Below the pieces are notes generated by a model. That model worked only from the letters and a program-made list of their open reading frames with translations, was not told the origin of the DNA and searched no databases. Shown here one piece after another: positions 1 to 7,981 of a stretch of 26,403 nucleotides of DNA. The translations under genes and the position numbers were made by a program. Every line of letters starts with the position of its first letter. Positions within the stretch are counted from its first letter, which is position 1. The stretch is from CAYPTB01 sp964413535 (lineage in GTDB: Bacteria > Planctomycetota > UBA1135 > GCA-002686595), in assembly GCA_964413535.1 (NCBI GenBank), contig CAYPTB010000025.1:1-26403 (forward strand), given 5' to 3'.

Positions 1-1
1 C

Positions 2-3000
2 GAGACGCTGCCCGCCGCTTTCCGGGAGGGCACTCGGGCCGTCGCCCGGGAGTTCGGGGAGGACGGCGCGGCGATGGCGACGGCGCTGTGCATCGAGATC
101 CTGTTCCTCGGCGGCGACCCAGCCATCTCGTACGAGTTCCAGGACGACATGCGGGAGAAGAGCCGCCAAGTTCTCGCGATCGGGTCGACCGCTCCCGACC
201 TGCCGCCGGCCGAGCGCTGCACCCACCTGCACGGGCTCGGCTGGCACGAGGAATGGCCCGAGGCGCTGCCCCTGTTCCGGACGGGCTTCGACGTTGCGAC
301 CGCCCATGACCTGCCGGTCTGGGCCTCCCGGTTCGACTTGCTGATCGGCTGGGGCTTGCTGGATGCGGGGCAGGAGCAGGAAGGCCGCGAACGCTTCGAC
401 CGCGGGGAGAGCGCCCTGGCGGCTCGGCTCCCGGCCGACCAGCTCACGGCCGAGTTCTGGTTCGAGTGCGCCGGGTATCTCGTCCGCGAGAACCGCTTCC
501 AGGATGCGAGCCGGATCGCGGAGCGCGGGGTGGCTGCCACCGAGGCGACCTTCGGACCGACGAGCATCGGCCTGGCCGAGGCCGTCAACGTGCGGGCTGG
601 ACTGCTGCTCCAGATGGGCCGACATGACGAAGCCCTGGCCGACTTCGAGCGAGTCCAGGCGATCCTCGCGGCGCTCGGGGACGAGCAGGACCCGCGCCAG
701 CACGGCCGGATCGACCTCGTCAACGCGATCAACGGCCGGGCCAAGTGCCTGCCGCACCTGGGGCGGCCGGACGAGGCTCGCGCGCTCATGGAGCAGGCCC
801 TGGCCAGGGTCGCGGAGCGCTACGGGCCGGAGCACGAGTTCACCGCTTGGACGCGTGAGGCGTTGGGCTCGTTGCTGCTGGAGCTCGAGGACTACGCGGC
901 CGCGCGACCCCTGCTGGAACGAGCCGTCGAGGCCCGGGAGAAGTGGAGCTCGAGCAACCCGGGGGCCCGGATGCACGGCCTGGAGCAGCTCGCGCGGTGC
1001 GTGGAGGCGCTGGGCCACTATCGGGAGGCGCGGCTCTACGAGGAGGAGATGGTCGCGATCGCGACGCGCTTGACCGGGCCCGACTCCGGCTTCACGGCGT
1101 ACTACCTGCGCGCCCTGGCCGGCACGCTCTACCGGCTGGGCGAGCTCGGGCCGAGCCTCGCGCTGTACGAGCGCTGCCTCGTGGCGGCGCAGGCCGAGGG
1201 CCGGATGGGCGGGTGGCTCGAGGCTCGGCTGCTCAACAGCATGGCGCTCACCGAGCAGGCCATGGGCGACTACGAGAGCGCGATCGCCCACCTCGAGCAG
1301 AGCTGCGCGATCGACGAACGGGTCTTCGGGCCGCGTGAACCGAACGTCGGCATCGTGCTCGGCAACCTCGCCATCGCGTACAGCGCCACCGGGCGCGCGC
1401 GAGAGGCTCGCGAGTGCTTCGAACGCAGCCTCTCCATCCTCGAGGAGACCAACGGGCCGCGGGCGCGCGCCGTGGGCTGGTTCAGCTCGGGTCTGGCCGG
1501 CGTGCTGTCGTTCCTGAACGAGCTGGATCGGGCCGCCGAGCTGTACGAGCGCGCGCTGGACATCCTCGAGGAGCGTCTGGGGCCCGAGCACGACCGCGTG
1601 GCCGGCGTCTGCGGCGCCCTGGCCGAGGTGCGCACGCGCCAGGCGCGCTTCGACGAGGCCGAGGCGCTGCTCGCCCGCGCGCGCGAGATCCGCGAGGCGC
1701 AGTTCCGCCCGGACCACTTCTTCCTGGCCGAGGATCACCTGCGGCTCGGCGAGCTGCGTCGGGCCCAGGGGCGCCTCGGCGAGGGCGAGCACGAGTTCCG
1801 CCGCGCGCTCGAGCTGCGCACCGGCGCGCTGCCGGCCGGTCACCCGCTGATCGCGCTGGCGCAGCAGGCCCTCGGCGACGTGCTGCGCGAGCAGGGACGC
1901 CTCGACGAGGCCGAACCGTTGATCGAGCAGGCGCTCTCCGCGATGGAGGCCCGGCTCGGCGCCGACAACGTCCGCACCGCGCGCCAGAAGGGCACGCTCT
2001 CGCTCTTGCTCGAGGCGCAGGGGCGCGCTGCCGAGGGACGCCAGATGCTCGAGCAGGCGCTCGACGTCGAGCGCGGCGCGCTGGGTTCCGGCGGTGTTGC
2101 GGATCCCGAGCAGCTCTACGACCTCGCGTTGCTGACCCAGCGCGAGGGACGCCTGCTGCCGGCGATACGCCGCGCCGAGGAGGCGCTCGACGCGTCCATG
2201 AACCTGTACGGGCCCACCCATCCGGGCACGGCGCGCTGCCGACGTCTGCTGGGCGCGTTGTTCATGGAGGGCGGCGAGCCGGACGCCGCGCGCGAGCACC
2301 TGGAAGCCGCCGTCGACCTGCTGCGCCGGTCGCTCGGCGACGAGCACCCCGACACGGCCGAGGCGCTGGTGACGCTCGCCGCGCTGGTCGAAGCGCAGGG
2401 CGACGCCGCGCGCGCGGCCGAGCTGCAACGCCTCGCGCTCGAAGCACGGCTCGCGCGACTCGGCCCGCGCCACGTGACGACGCTCGAGTCGCGCGCGGCG
2501 CTCGCGCGGCTCTTGCTCGCCCGCGGCGACGCGGGGCCGGCCGCCGAGCAGCTTGCGGCCCTGGTCGAGGTGCAGGAGCAGGAGCTGCCCGAGGACCACG
2601 AGGCGCTGCAGGAGTCCCGGCGCCTGCTGGCGAGCGCACTCGACACCGAAGGGCGCGGCGAGGAGGCCGCGCGCGTGCGCGGCGCGATCCGGACCGGCGC
2701 GGTCTACCCGCCGCTGCTCAGCCTGCTGGCGCCGGCCGGCTCACCTGCCGTCACGAGCAGTCGGCGCTTCACGGTCGACGCGGTGGTCACCGACTACCTC
2801 GGCGTCGAGGACGTGGTGCTCGAGACCGACGGCGAACCCGAGTCGATGGCCGGCCGGCCGGGCGCGTTCCAGCCGGACGAGTCGGGTCGCCGCGTGCGCG
2901 TGCAGTGCCCGGTGACGCTGCCGGTGGGCAAGGACGAGGTGCGCCTGCGGCTGTGGGCGATCAACCGCGACGGCCTGCGCAGCGAGACGGTGGCCGTCGT

Positions 3001-3781
3001 GCTGCGCCACGAGGCCGACCACCGCGACCTCTACGTGCTGGCCCTCGGCGTGGCCGACTACGACGACGACAGCCTCGATCTCTCGTACCCGGTCAAGGAC
3101 GTCGACGACCTGTTGGCGCGGCTCGGCGCCGAGGCCGGCGGGCTGTACAGCGAGGTGCACGTCGCGCGTCTCGCCGACGGCGAGGTCACGCCGGGCGCGG
3201 TGCGCAAGCTGCGCCACGAGTTCCTCCGCCAGGCCCAGCCCGACGACACGATCCTCGTGTTCGCCGCGGGGCACGGCGTGCGCACGCCCGACGGCGAGTA
3301 CTACTTCCTCACGGCCGACACCACGCCCGACGATCCGTACGGCGGCGTGGACCGGCCCACCATGGAATCGCTGGTCACGTGGGAGAAGCTCTACGCAGAG
3401 CGGCGCGTGCTGCTCATGGACACCTGCCACGCCGGCGCCTCCATGGAGGAGGCCACCCGGGCGGGTGAGCGCGGCGTGCGCATGTTCGCCGAAGAGGCCG
3501 TGGACGACGTGCTCGACCTGACCGGCAGCGGCATCTACATCATCGCGGCCAGCGCCGACGACGGGTTCGCGCAGGAGGCCCGCGGCAACGGCCTGTTCAC
3601 GCGCGCGCTGCTCGACGGCCTCGCGGGCGGCGCCGACGCGGATCACGACGGCTACGTGCGCATCGAGGAGCTCAAGGACTTCGCCAGCCGCCTGGTGCAC
3701 GAGCGCAGCGGAGGCCGCCAGCGTCCCACCGTGCCGACGATCCGCGGCGGCGAGGACTTCCCCGTGGCCCGAGTGCGCTGA
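2..3781 (+). CDS. TPR-repeat caspase-like (C14) protein, 5' partial
   Basis: The frame is open to the window edge with coding-like residues before the first Met (base 74), so the true start is probably upstream. Residues are numbered from that Met. About residues 60-870 are tandem tetratricopeptide repeats of the kinesin-light-chain type (roughly 42-aa spacing, recurring LGPEH-like and EAE.LL.RAL segments). An Ig-like beta linker follows at about 875-975. The C-terminal caspase/C14 domain spans about 980-1235: it starts RDLYVLALGVADY, has the catalytic His in FAAGHGV (H1067) and the catalytic Cys in LLMDTCHAGAS (C1118). An EF-hand-like loop, DADHDGYVRIEE, lies near the end and may bind calcium. 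By family knowledge such proteins are cysteine endopeptidases whose TPR array is a sensor or scaffold; the target is unknown. A CHAT-type protease is the main alternative, but the caspase-type N-terminal strand favours C14. The N-terminus cannot be judged here. Confidence 0.9.
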   Translation, partial: ETLPAAFREGTRAVAREFGEDGAAMATALCIEILFLGGDPAISYEFQDDMREKSRQVLAIGSTAPDLPPAERCTHLHGLGWHEEWPEALPLFRTGFDVATAHDLPVWASRFDLLIGWGLLDAGQEQEGRERFDRGESALAARLPADQLTAEFWFECAGYLVRENRFQDASRIAERGVAATEATFGPTSIGLAEAVNVRAGLLLQMGRHDEALADFERVQAILAALGDEQDPRQHGRIDLVNAINGRAKCLPHLGRPDEARALMEQALARVAERYGPEHEFTAWTREALGSLLLELEDYAAARPLLERAVEAREKWSSSNPGARMHGLEQLARCVEALGHYREARLYEEEMVAIATRLTGPDSGFTAYYLRALAGTLYRLGELGPSLALYERCLVAAQAEGRMGGWLEARLLNSMALTEQAMGDYESAIAHLEQSCAIDERVFGPREPNVGIVLGNLAIAYSATGRAREARECFERSLSILEETNGPRARAVGWFSSGLAGVLSFLNELDRAAELYERALDILEERLGPEHDRVAGVCGALAEVRTRQARFDEAEALLARAREIREAQFRPDHFFLAEDHLRLGELRRAQGRLGEGEHEFRRALELRTGALPAGHPLIALAQQALGDVLREQGRLDEAEPLIEQALSAMEARLGADNVRTARQKGTLSLLLEAQGRAAEGRQMLEQALDVERGALGSGGVADPEQLYDLALLTQREGRLLPAIRRAEEALDASMNLYGPTHPGTARCRRLLGALFMEGGEPDAAREHLEAAVDLLRRSLGDEHPDTAEALVTLAALVEAQGDAARAAELQRLALEARLARLGPRHVTTLESRAALARLLLARGDAGPAAEQLAALVEVQEQELPEDHEALQESRRLLASALDTEGRGEEAARVRGAIRTGAVYPPLLSLLAPAGSPAVTSSRRFTVDAVVTDYLGVEDVVLETDGEPESMAGRPGAFQPDESGRRVRVQCPVTLPVGKDEVRLRLWAINRDGLRSETVAVVLRHEADHRDLYVLALGVADYDDDSLDLSYPVKDVDDLLARLGAEAGGLYSEVHVARLADGEVTPGAVRKLRHEFLRQAQPDDTILVFAAGHGVRTPDGEYYFLTADTTPDDPYGGVDRPTMESLVTWEKLYAERRVLLMDTCHAGASMEEATRAGERGVRMFAEEAVDDVLDLTGSGIYIIAASADDGFAQEARGNGLFTRALLDGLAGGADADHDGYVRIEELKDFASRLVHERSGGRQRPTVPTIRGGEDFPVARVR

Positions 3782-3792
3782 CGCGCGGTGCC

Positions 3793-3820
3793 GCGACGAA
3801 CAACAACGGATTCGCCGACC
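3793..3820 (-). repeat. Dispersed intergenic repeat, copy 1 (single arm)
   Basis: This 28-bp stretch, 11 bp after the caspase stop codon, matches the arms of the inverted repeat at 24803-24886 at 24 of 28 positions; the core ACAACGGATTCGCCG is identical. Read on the minus strand it points into the 3' end of the caspase gene. No partner arm is visible nearby. It is the only one of four copies not upstream of a start codon. Confidence 0.65.
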
Positions 3821-3949
3821 GTTGCACGCAGCGTACGCGTCACACGCGCGCGAGATCTACGCCGCAATCGCACGGTGCGTCGTGGCCAAGCGGCGATGCA
3901 GGATCCCCGGCGGGACTGGGGAGCCTTCCAAGGTCACCGGACAAGACGA

Positions 3950-4189
3950 CTACGGACGCAGGCGCGCCTGGCGCAGGGATCGGGCCCGCTTCGCAGACCA
4001 GTCCTCGCGCTCCCGGTTCGCATCCTCGATGGTCCGGAACCTGCGCATGCCACGCGGGGCCGCACCCGGCGCCAGCCGCGCCGCGAACGCCCACAGGCTC
4101 CGGATGCGCGGCACGAGCCGCGGATCGCCACGCTCGACCCACAGCGCGCGCCGGGCCTCGTCGAAGTCTCGAAAGCGCTGAAGGGGCAC
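3950..4189 (-). CDS. 79-aa conserved hypothetical partner of the nucleotidyltransferase
   Basis: A GTG start at 4189 directly abuts the TGA of the upstream nucleotidyltransferase gene (TGAGTG), so the two are almost certainly co-transcribed and translationally coupled. The protein begins MPLQRFRDFDEARRAL, has no membrane segment or signal peptide, and contains RFRTIEDANREREDW followed by a basic tail (SAKRARSLRQARLRP). Codon use fits the genome. From memory, similar small proteins (an RFR..EEA start and an R(F/Y)RSIEE.N segment) often sit next to this type of nucleotidyltransferase, which suggests a conserved two-gene module. The function is unknown; an antitoxin or accessory role is inference from the arrangement only. 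Confidence 0.75.
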   Translation of the reverse strand: MPLQRFRDFDEARRALWVERGDPRLVPRIRSLWAFAARLAPGAAPRGMRRFRTIEDANREREDWSAKRARSLRQARLRP

Positions 4190-4657
4190 TCAGACCCCCT
4201 CGATTCCGAACAGGCGGGCGAGCGCGGCGGCGTCGGCCTTGTCGATCGGGCGGACGGTTCGGCTCTTCATGCGCACGAGGGTCTCCGGCGTCGCGATTCG
4301 TACGGGGACTCCGTCGACGTCCAGTGTCTCGGCCGCGAGGTCTTCGAACGAGAAGGCCGTACCGAGGCGGGTGAGGATGTCGATCATGAGCTCCTCGCCC
4401 GGTGGGCCATACCTCAGGGTGGGATACGAGGTGAAATCCTCGAGTCGGATCTCGTCGATCTCCGGGTCGTCCCAGAGGGAGCGGAACGCGTTCTTCAGGC
4501 GCTCGACGTTCTGCTGCTCGGGCCGCACGAAGATGTCGATGTCCTCGGTGGCGCGAACGATGCCGTGCAGGTTGACCGCGACGCCGCCGACGAGGATGTA
4601 GTCGACACGAGCGGCGTCGAATGCTCGCAGTACGTCCAGGAACCTGCCGAAGTCCAT
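4190..4657 (-). CDS. Nucleotidyltransferase-fold protein (MNT / AbiEii-like)
   Basis: This 155-aa protein starts at the ATG at 4657. It carries the pol-beta-type nucleotidyltransferase signature: G24-G25 in YILVGGVAVN, the D39-x-D41 pair in TEDIDIFV, and a third likely carboxylate, D93, in LMIDILTRLG. A C-terminal segment (VPVRIATPETLVRMK) is typical of small AbiEii/MNT-like nucleotidyltransferases. Such enzymes transfer nucleotides to tRNA or proteins, and several are toxins; others are antitoxins that AMPylate HEPN toxins. The 79-aa gene follows with no gap, while the orphan methyltransferase diverges 201 bp away. All key residues are present, so an active enzyme is expected; the substrate cannot be read from sequence. 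An in-frame upstream extension is open but overlaps the methyltransferase and lacks family resemblance, so it was not used. Confidence 0.85.
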   Translation of the reverse strand: MDFGRFLDVLRAFDAARVDYILVGGVAVNLHGIVRATEDIDIFVRPEQQNVERLKNAFRSLWDDPEIDEIRLEDFTSYPTLRYGPPGEELMIDILTRLGTAFSFEDLAAETLDVDGVPVRIATPETLVRMKSRTVRPIDKADAAALARLFGIEGV

Positions 4658-4858
4658 GGAGAACAGCCTAGCCGGTTCGATGGCACGTCTGCGGTCCGAT
4701 GACGAGGGGAATCCCGACGGCCGAAGCGGTGACTCGGACGAGCGGAGCCATCTTACGCGCCCTGGAACTCCTGTCTGGCGGAGAGGCTCGACGGGGCTAT
4801 CGTACCGGCGGGGTCGGGTGACACCGAGCCGCCGACGCTCGATCGACGCCCAGGCGCC

Positions 4859-5752
4859 ATGCTCGACATCCACTTCGGCGACAACCTGGAGGTGCTCGCG
4901 GCGTTCGCGGACGGATCGTTCGACCTCGTGTACGTCGATCCGCCGTTCAACACCGGCAAGCGGCAGGCGCGGACGCGGTTGCGGACGGTGCGCGACGAGG
5001 ACGGTGACCGGACGGGCTTCGGGGGCGAGCGCTACCGGACGGTGCGGCTCGGGACGCGGTCGTTCGCCGACTCGTTCGACGACTACCTCGCGTTCCTGGA
5101 GCCGCGCATCGAGGCGGCGCGGCGGCTGCTCGCGCCGGACGGGTCGTTCTTCCTGCACCTCGATCCGCGCGAGGTGCATTACGCCAAAGTGCTCGCCGAC
5201 GCGATCTTCGGGCGCGAGTCGTTCGTGAACGAGATCGTGTGGGCCTACGACTACGGCGCGCGCGCGACGCGGCGCTGGTCGGCGAAGCACGACGACATCC
5301 TGTGGTACGCGGTCGATCCGGAGCGCTACACGTTCCGCCTCGACGAGGTCGATCGCATCCCGTACATGGCGCCCGGGCTCGTGGGTGCGGAGAAGGCCGC
5401 GCGCGGCAAGACGCCGACCGACACGTGGTGGCACACGATCGTGAGCCCGACGGGCAAGGAGAAGACCGGCTACCCGACGCAGAAGCCGCTTGGAATAGTC
5501 GAGCGCATCGTGGCCGTGCACTCGAAACCCGGCGACCGCCTGCTCGACTTCTTCGCCGGCAGCGGCACGCTGGGCGAGGCCGCGCTGCGGCGCGGGCGCG
5601 ACGCCGTGCTCGTCGACGACAATCCCGAGGCGATCGCGGTCATGAAGCGGCGCTTCACCGGGAGCGAGGGAGTGCGCTACCACGGCTGCGACGCGGTCGC
5701 GATCGATAGCGTGGACGCAGCGGGCGCCCCGCCGTCCGGCGGATCGGCGTAG
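4859..5752 (+). CDS. Site-specific DNA methyltransferase, beta class (N6-A or N4-C)
   Basis: This 297-aa enzyme transfers methyl from S-adenosylmethionine to an exocyclic amino group of A or C in DNA. Motif IV, DPPFNTG (residues 27-33), comes near the N-terminus. The SAM-binding motif I, LLDFFAGSGT (FAGSGT at 232-237), comes near the C-terminus and is preceded by YPTQKP. That order defines the beta class, which includes CcrM and type III Mod enzymes. The region between, about 40-200, must hold the target-recognition part. The protein is complete but shorter than type III Mod subunits. No restriction endonuclease lies beside it, so it appears solitary unless the remnant at 5762-5887 was its partner. 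Its start is the ATG at 4859; no clear Shine-Dalgarno precedes it. Confidence 0.92.
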   Translation: MLDIHFGDNLEVLAAFADGSFDLVYVDPPFNTGKRQARTRLRTVRDEDGDRTGFGGERYRTVRLGTRSFADSFDDYLAFLEPRIEAARRLLAPDGSFFLHLDPREVHYAKVLADAIFGRESFVNEIVWAYDYGARATRRWSAKHDDILWYAVDPERYTFRLDEVDRIPYMAPGLVGAEKAARGKTPTDTWWHTIVSPTGKEKTGYPTQKPLGIVERIVAVHSKPGDRLLDFFAGSGTLGEAALRRGRDAVLVDDNPEAIAVMKRRFTGSEGVRYHGCDAVAIDSVDAAGAPPSGGSA

Positions 5753-5761
5753 CGACGGGAG

Positions 5762-5887
5762 CTAGCCCGAGACCGCCGCTGCCCACGCTGCCGCGACCGT
5801 CGCCGGATTCGCGTCGTGCACAGTCTTCGCGTCGGCGACGTCCTCGTCGGAGCGCTCGGCGAGGAGCAGCGCCGCGCACGCGTGTTC
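5762..5887 (-). pseudogene. 3' remnant of an unidentified gene
   Basis: On the minus strand a 41-codon stretch ending in TAG reads EHACAALLLAERSDEDVADA and then KTVHDANPATVAAAWAAAVSG. Nearly all its third codon positions are G or C, as in real genes here, and the peptide looks like a natural helical C-terminus. Upstream in the same frame the coding character fades and a stop lies at about 5948, with no plausible start. It therefore looks like the surviving tail of a decayed or interrupted gene, converging on the methyltransferase 9 bp away. The family is not recognised. A very short intact gene is possible but less likely. Confidence 0.45.
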
Positions 5888-6499
5888 CGGGCTGGTCCCT
5901 TTTGCCCCTGGGCGTCCTTCTCGTTCGCGAGCGCGCTCGAACCGCGCCTAGTCGCTCCCGATCGAGTTTCTGGTGAAGGCGATTCGACCCATCGAACCTC
6001 GAGATGGCCGGGCCAGCCGACCCCTTTGGACGGGCCCCGTTTGGACAGATCGATGGACCTCGGCGCGACTTAGAGCGATCAGGACTTCGCAACGGCCCGC
6101 TGCGAAGCGTGGGTTCTCGCAGCGGGAGTTGATCCTTCATGGTCCACGTGGTTGGCCGAAACCCAGTCCTTTCCGTACTCCCGATCGTCGATCGCGTGAT
6201 CGAGTGATTCCGCTCTCCGCGTCTCTCGCTTCCCGTGAAGTCGAGGCAAACGCCGCAAGTCGAAACGATCGAAAGTTTCGTTCCCGGGGCCCTGTCGGAT
6301 TCAGCGGGTTCTCCTTAGGGTGCATCCAGTCCGCCTCAGGTTGCTCCTTCCGGTCTCCGGTCGAGGTTGCTGACCCATGAACGCGCCTCTCAAGCTCGCG
6401 GCTCGCGTCTACTCAGACCTACGGTACACCTGTAGTCACACACCCCAGTTCGAGCAACCAGAATATTTTCCAACCCAAGCTCCCTAGGTGAGGTTCAAA
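5888..6499. other. About 0.6 kb without a convincing gene
   Basis: G+C falls gradually from the 5' side toward the lower-GC gene at 6500. No frame has genome-like third-position bias over any length. It contains one clear stem-loop (6090-6131) and, just before 6500, the Shine-Dalgarno of the next gene. It probably represents decayed DNA plus the leader of the FG-GAP gene. Confidence 0.5.
6090..6131. other. Stem-loop in non-coding region
   Basis: The perfect 10-bp arms CCCGCTGCGA (6096-6105) and TCGCAGCGGG (6117-6126) enclose an 11-nt loop. Four outer pairs, CAAC (6090-6093) with GTTG (6128-6131), are reached across a small bulge. No T run follows, so it is not a canonical terminator. Confidence 0.5.
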
Positions 6500-7705
6500 A
6501 TGCCCCAGGGATTCACAATAACACTACTGCAATGGATTACGGTGTTGTGTCTCGGATGGTCACCTCTATCACAACCGCCCGTAGAGATTGCAAAACTGTC
6601 GCCTGATGCCTTCGCGCAGGGTCAGTTTGGCAGTGCGACATCGATCGCAAACAACACCTGGGTCATTGGGGACCCAAGGGACAACACGTTTGGACACGAT
6701 TCGGGAGCTGTTTATGTCTTCTCCGGTTCTCCCAGGAAGCCGACGGAGAATGTTGTCAAGATATACCCTGTGGATGCAAGCGCCGATCTCGGATTTGGTG
6801 ACAGAGTGTCGGCCTATGGCAATCGGATTGCCGCAACGACTTTTATTGGTCGGACCTATATTTTTCGACGCGAGCACTCACAGTGGGTACAAGAGGCAAC
6901 GATCCAACATGGAGTGGGAGCATCGCCCGTTTCTCTTAGTGAAGGATTTGTGGCGATTGGCTCGCAGTCTCTCGGAATTGGTTCTGTAGCAGTGTATCAC
7001 TTGGAGCCGGGGAGTTCCACCGACACAGCCAACGGCATTTGGCTGGAGGACGCGTTGATTCAGGGTGTCCACCCGGGAGACCTCTTCGGGTTCGGACTCG
7101 TCTTGGACGGAAACCACCTTCTCGTTGGCGCACCGTGGGGTCTTGTCAAAGGAATACAGACTGGAGTTGTATACTCTTTTCGGCGAGTGAATGACGTGTG
7201 GATGGGTACGGGCAGACTTGGGCCCGTTACTGCAACGGCCGGAGCAGAGTTCGGTAGGTTCCTTGACGCGAAGGGTGACCGTGTCCTGGTGGGCGCATTT
7301 CGCAATCAACCGAACATGGCGGGCGCTGGAAAGGGCGCTGCATACGTATATCAACGGGACCCTGTGAACGACGCGTTCAGACTTGTCGCACAGCTGTTTG
7401 CTCGGGATGGCAACAATGACGACCTGTTTGGTTGTTCCGTCGCCATCGGAGAAAAAGCCCTGTTTGTTGGCGCTTATAACGCAGAGTCATCGGGCTTGAG
7501 CGCCGCAGGCGCTGTATATCAGTTCGGACTACGCCGTAACGTAAACGGTGTAACTGCCTGGCATTTGATAAACAAGATCAGCGCTAGTGACGCCGAAAAG
7601 GGAGACACTTTCGGTAGGTCGATGAGCTACGGCAACGGAACACTTCTCGTTGGAGCGCTGAATGAGGGGCTAGGAGGTGCAGCGTACGTATACAGTTGCA
7701 AGTAG
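6500..7705 (+). CDS. Secreted FG-GAP repeat protein, predicted seven-bladed propeller
   Basis: The start is set at the ATG at 6500 (401 aa) rather than the in-frame GTG at 6488, because that GTG lies inside a good Shine-Dalgarno (AGGTGAGG, 6486-6493) spaced 6 nt from the ATG. A Sec-type signal peptide is likely (hydrophobic ITLLQWITVLCLGWS). The rest holds seven FG-GAP-like repeats of 45-60 residues, each with an FG-type start, a strand such as NHLLVGAP or DRVLVGAF, and an end such as GAVYVF or GAAYVY. Seven repeats suit one closed beta-propeller as in integrin-alpha heads. No enzyme motif is seen; an extracellular binding or adhesion role is inference. G+C is about half, well below the neighbours, and codon use is mixed, which suggests transfer from a lower-GC source or relaxed selection. 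Confidence 0.85.
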   Translation: MPQGFTITLLQWITVLCLGWSPLSQPPVEIAKLSPDAFAQGQFGSATSIANNTWVIGDPRDNTFGHDSGAVYVFSGSPRKPTENVVKIYPVDASADLGFGDRVSAYGNRIAATTFIGRTYIFRREHSQWVQEATIQHGVGASPVSLSEGFVAIGSQSLGIGSVAVYHLEPGSSTDTANGIWLEDALIQGVHPGDLFGFGLVLDGNHLLVGAPWGLVKGIQTGVVYSFRRVNDVWMGTGRLGPVTATAGAEFGRFLDAKGDRVLVGAFRNQPNMAGAGKGAAYVYQRDPVNDAFRLVAQLFARDGNNDDLFGCSVAIGEKALFVGAYNAESSGLSAAGAVYQFGLRRNVNGVTAWHLINKISASDAEKGDTFGRSMSYGNGTLLVGALNEGLGGAAYVYSCK

Positions 7706-7781
7706 CGTGGCGGCACTTCTCGCGCGTCGCAGCCTTGGCCTACTACACGTACGACTGTCGGGTGAAACAAGACTCTTGCCG

Positions 7782-7805
7782 CTTTGAGACTTTGAGACTT
7801 TGAGA
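7782..7805. repeat. Three tandem octamers CTTTGAGA
   Basis: CTTTGAGA is repeated three times without interruption in the gap between the FG-GAP gene and the convergent flippase gene. A second octamer set (CGTTTGAC) lies 35 bp further on. Confidence 0.8.
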
Positions 7806-7840
7806 GCTGGAAAAGGCTGCCGGCTGCGGGTTCGTTGACC

Positions 7841-7856
7841 CGTTTGACCGTTTGAC
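7841..7856. repeat. Two tandem octamers CGTTTGAC
   Basis: CGTTTGAC occurs twice in tandem, preceded by the near-copy CGTTGAC (7833-7839) and followed by CGAC. It shares the TTTGA core and 8-bp period with the set at 7782-7805. Confidence 0.75.
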
Positions 7857-7932
7857 CGACCGAAGATGCCGGGTCGGATCCAGGACGCGGTCCCTGCCTC
7901 CACCCGATGCCACCACGTTGGGGCGGGACGAC

Positions 7933-7954
7933 CCCTGGATCAAGAGGATCAGGG
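7933..7954 (-). terminator. Possible terminator hairpin after the exopolysaccharide operon
   Basis: On the minus strand, 27 nt after the flippase stop, CCCTGATC pairs with GATCCAGGG (one bulged C) around a 5-nt loop. It is placed where the operon transcript should end, but no U tract follows, so intrinsic termination is uncertain. Confidence 0.35.
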
Positions 7955-7981
7955 CTTGGCGCGTCGCGCGCGGCCGTCCAG

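Noticed and set aside
4658..5683. N-terminal extension of the nucleotidyltransferase frame
   Set aside because: The frame runs antisense through the DNA methyltransferase and lacks family resemblance; the ATG at 4657 gives the normal domain start.
2..5752. A complete known anti-phage system (caspase plus nucleotidyltransferase plus methyltransferase)
   Set aside because: Strands differ, the gaps are 168-201 bp, and no known system with this exact set can be named; only a defence-like neighbourhood is suggested.
7782..7859. Possible CRISPR-like or transcription-factor array
   Set aside because: The octamers are directly tandem with no spacers and no cas genes are near, so CRISPR is excluded; a binding array cannot be shown.
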